From positions 1 through 7,651 of the forward strand of contig CAJMOT010000108.1 of assembly GCA_905214995.1 (NCBI GenBank): a DNA stretch of 7,651 nucleotides. Direction: 5' to 3'. Below are positions 6,235-7,651 of this stretch, in pieces. The DNA is from an uncultured bacterium (GTDB lineage Bacteria; Verrucomicrobiota; Verrucomicrobiia; Opitutales; Intestinicryptomonadaceae). Numbering within the stretch: the stretch's first letter is position 1; every line of letters starts with the position of its first letter. Under the pieces are notes generated by a model. That model was not told the origin of the DNA, searched no databases, and was given only the letters and a program-made list of their open reading frames with translations. Made by a program: the position numbers and the translations under genes.

Positions 6235-6279
6235 AGACGTTAGTGTTGCGCCATTGGCGAACTATCCGGCGCATTCGGA

Positions 6280-7365
6280 TTACGGAGTTTTGCGGCGTAT
6301 AGTGATTACGTCGGTCCATTTTGGGCTTATGACGGTGGAGGTTGCCGCGCCGATTTCGCCCGATGACGCCCTCCTGTTGAGGAGTTCGGAGAGCCGCCTT
6401 ACCGCCATTCTGCCGACGAGCTCGTAGTTGCCGTCGAGCCCCACCCAGTCGGCGCTGTTCGTCGGGGAGTCTATCCGTATTATGTAAAGATTCTTCGGCA
6501 GCCTTACCGCCTTGCTTTCAAGCCACTCGCCCGTCTGGTTCGAGAGCGAGAGTATTGAGTCGGGCTTGTGCTTTTTAAGCCACCTGTAAAAGATTTCCGC
6601 GTCCTTTTTAGCGCCCGCGACGTCGAGAAACGGGGGAATGCGCGCGCTTTCCGGCAGCATCAGCTGGGCGCGCAAAAACCCTCCGCTGAAACGCCCGTCC
6701 ACGAGGTCGTCTATCGCGGAGTCGAGCACGAACCCGAGCCGTTTGGAGCCCTTTTCTATCGCCTTTTCCGCGGCGCGGCGGGCTATCAGGAATTTGTCGG
6801 CGGATATGAAGTCCACCATCGGGTTGTCGGTCTTGATTCCCGCGGACACGAATTTGAAGTCGCGCCAGATTTCGGAGAATCCGCCGGGGAGCGAGTCGTC
6901 GGAAGTGTGGCCTAGTATTACCCCGCCGCGTATCCCGCGCGCCTTCATTATTCCGTCGAGCTTGTGCGGGGTGAGCTTTCTGTCGTGCAGCCAGACTTCG
7001 TAGAGGGCGTATCCGGCGTCCTGCGCCTCCGCCCTTATCCCGCTTATGTATTTTGCGAAAATCGGGTATTTTTCGGGAGCGGACTCGTCCTTGTTGGCGT
7101 TGATGAGCGCTATGGTTTCGCAGAATCCGTTTGCGCCGCGCATTCTTATGTTGGACATCACGCTTGAGAGCAGCGCGTCCTTTTGGTAGCCCATCTCGCA
7201 CGCGGCGTCAAGCACCCGCCTTTTGGTTTCGCTCGAAATGTTTTTTGCGCCTTTTAGCGCGAGGCTTACGCACACTTTCGATATCCCAAGCTTGTCGGCG
7301 ATATCCTTCATGCTTACGCGTTTTTTGTTTTTTTGCGGAGCGCGGGGTTTCATTTCTTTGCCCAT
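6280..7365 (-). CDS. LacI family transcriptional regulator, variant hinge
   Basis: The 361-residue protein has an N-terminal LacI-type helix-turn-helix (MKDIADKLGISKVCVSLAL, residues 19-37, then ISSETKRRVLDAACEMGY, 43-60). A sugar-binding-protein-like effector domain covers the rest (FCETIALINA onward, with RGGVILGH in the middle and WVGLDGNYELVGRMAVRRL near the end). Such proteins bind palindromic operators and respond to a carbohydrate ligand. The canonical hinge helix with its minor-groove Leu (A-R-x-L) is replaced by KDALLSSVMSNIRMRG, a form I associate with Verrucomicrobia. Start choice is uncertain: ATG at 7365 is preferred, ATG at 7353 or 7311 also leave the helix-turn-helix intact, and a TTG at 7419 seems too far upstream. 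No good Shine-Dalgarno sequence supports any of them. It diverges from recN. Its target is unknown; the oxidoreductase gene is a natural but unproven candidate. Confidence 0.9.
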   Translation of the reverse strand: MGKEMKPRAPQKNKKRVSMKDIADKLGISKVCVSLALKGAKNISSETKRRVLDAACEMGYQKDALLSSVMSNIRMRGANGFCETIALINANKDESAPEKYPIFAKYISGIRAEAQDAGYALYEVWLHDRKLTPHKLDGIMKARGIRGGVILGHTSDDSLPGGFSEIWRDFKFVSAGIKTDNPMVDFISADKFLIARRAAEKAIEKGSKRLGFVLDSAIDDLVDGRFSGGFLRAQLMLPESARIPPFLDVAGAKKDAEIFYRWLKKHKPDSILSLSNQTGEWLESKAVRLPKNLYIIRIDSPTNSADWVGLDGNYELVGRMAVRRLSELLNRRASSGEIGAATSTVISPKWTDVITIRRKTP

Positions 7366-7485
7366 ATTCGACGCTTTTTCGGAAAAATGCAACCGCGAAT
7401 GCGGGCGGGGCGTTCCCAAAATGTTTCGGAGGGCGAAAAATCCGGCTTGGAAAATTTTTCGGGATATGCCAAAAATTCAGTCGGA
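7366..7485. promoter_or_regulatory. Divergent intergenic region between regulator and recN
   Basis: This 120-bp spacer must hold the promoters of two divergent genes, but I see no confident -35/-10 pair for either. It contains the odd palindrome TTTTTC-G-GAAAAA (7375-7387). A second inverted repeat pairs CGAAAAAT (7434-7441) with ATTTTTCG (7454-7461) across 12 nt. The shared half-site TTTTTCG makes these candidate autoregulatory operators. Confidence 0.4.
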
Positions 7486-7651
7486 ATGATAGAGTTTTTG
7501 AAGATAGAAAACCTCGCGCTGCTCGAGAGGGCGGAGATAGATTTCCGCGCGGGCTTCACGGCGGTCACCGGCGAGACGGGCGCGGGCAAGAGCGTGCTGC
7601 TCGGCGCGGTCGGCGGCCCGAAGTGGGACGACCAGCCCGCCGCCAACCGTC
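7486..7651 (+). CDS. recN: DNA repair protein RecN, 3' truncated by window edge
   Basis: RecN is an SMC-like ATPase that acts at DNA double-strand breaks in recombinational repair. Only 55 codons are visible. MIEFLKIENLALLERAEIDF (1-20) aligns without gaps to the typical RecN N-terminus, and the Walker A loop GETGAGKS occupies residues 29-36 after FTAVT. VLLGA (37-41) is also as expected. From residue 42 the sequence no longer resembles the family, where a small hydrophobic stretch and a Gly-x-Arg-Ala-Asp element usually follow. The ATG at 7486 gives the canonical start despite a poor ribosome binding site. The gene is divergent from the regulator and probably independent of it. Confidence 0.85.
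   Translation, partial: MIEFLKIENLALLERAEIDFRAGFTAVTGETGAGKSVLLGAVGGPKWDDQPAANR

Larger units (their letters stand above)
5913..6279. other. Noncoding interval between tRNA-Thr and the regulator gene
   Basis: No protein gene is supported in these 367 bases. From left to right it holds: a 16-bp palindrome (5929-5944); a GC-rich hairpin (5998-6016); a plus-strand promoter-like pair (6041-6069) overlapping a near-palindrome ACGGGAATATTTCCGT (6049-6064, two positions are G-T); the right copy of the 16-bp direct repeat (6082-6097); an A/T-rich block with a 9-bp direct repeat (6134-6153); and a branched GC-rich hairpin (6177-6234), probably the regulator's transcript end. The 9-mer GGCATAGCC occurs in both GC-rich hairpins (6004-6012 and 6203-6211). 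Confidence 0.6.

Noticed and set aside
7366..7419. TTG start extending the regulator by 18 residues
   Set aside because: No ribosome binding site, an unrelated N-terminal extension, and it covers the inverted repeat likely to be an operator.

Overview
The window is ordinary bacterial chromosome, moderately GC-rich with AT-rich intergenic pockets. Two features point to the Verrucomicrobiota/PVC group. One is a Tat-exported Gfo/Idh/MocA oxidoreductase whose usual EKP motif reads QKP. The other is a LacI-type regulator whose segment after the helix-turn-helix (GYQKDALLSSVMSNIR) looks like the variant I associate with Opitutae/Verrucomicrobia. This placement is an inference from family knowledge, not from any search.

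Layout. Positions 1-3744 (+) hold a tight three-gene run: the 3' two thirds of gatA, complete gatB, and a membrane zinc protease of the M48/Ste24 type. The gaps are 12 and 3 nt, so co-transcription is likely. GatA and GatB are subunits of the Glu-tRNA(Gln)/Asp-tRNA(Asn) amidotransferase; gatC is not visible. After a 168-nt gap with a palindrome and a perfect 12-bp tandem duplication comes the Gfo/Idh/MocA oxidoreductase (3913-5325, +), closed by a strong intrinsic terminator.

Positions 5385-6279 have no credible protein gene but contain a tRNA-Thr(UGU) on the minus strand (5840-5912) with its own terminator hairpin. The flanks are rich in short palindromes, nested inverted repeats and a 16-bp direct repeat on each side of the tRNA. 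There is also a promoter-like pair on the plus strand with no gene behind it. A LacI-type regulator (6280-7365, -) follows, then a 120-nt divergent spacer and the first 55 codons of recN (7486 to the window edge, +). The visible RecN stops resembling the family in its last 14 codons.

I found no defence system, mobile element, CRISPR array or secretion locus. The least explained part is the structured noncoding DNA around the tRNA, where I flag several candidate structured RNAs or operators. None is proven by sequence alone.
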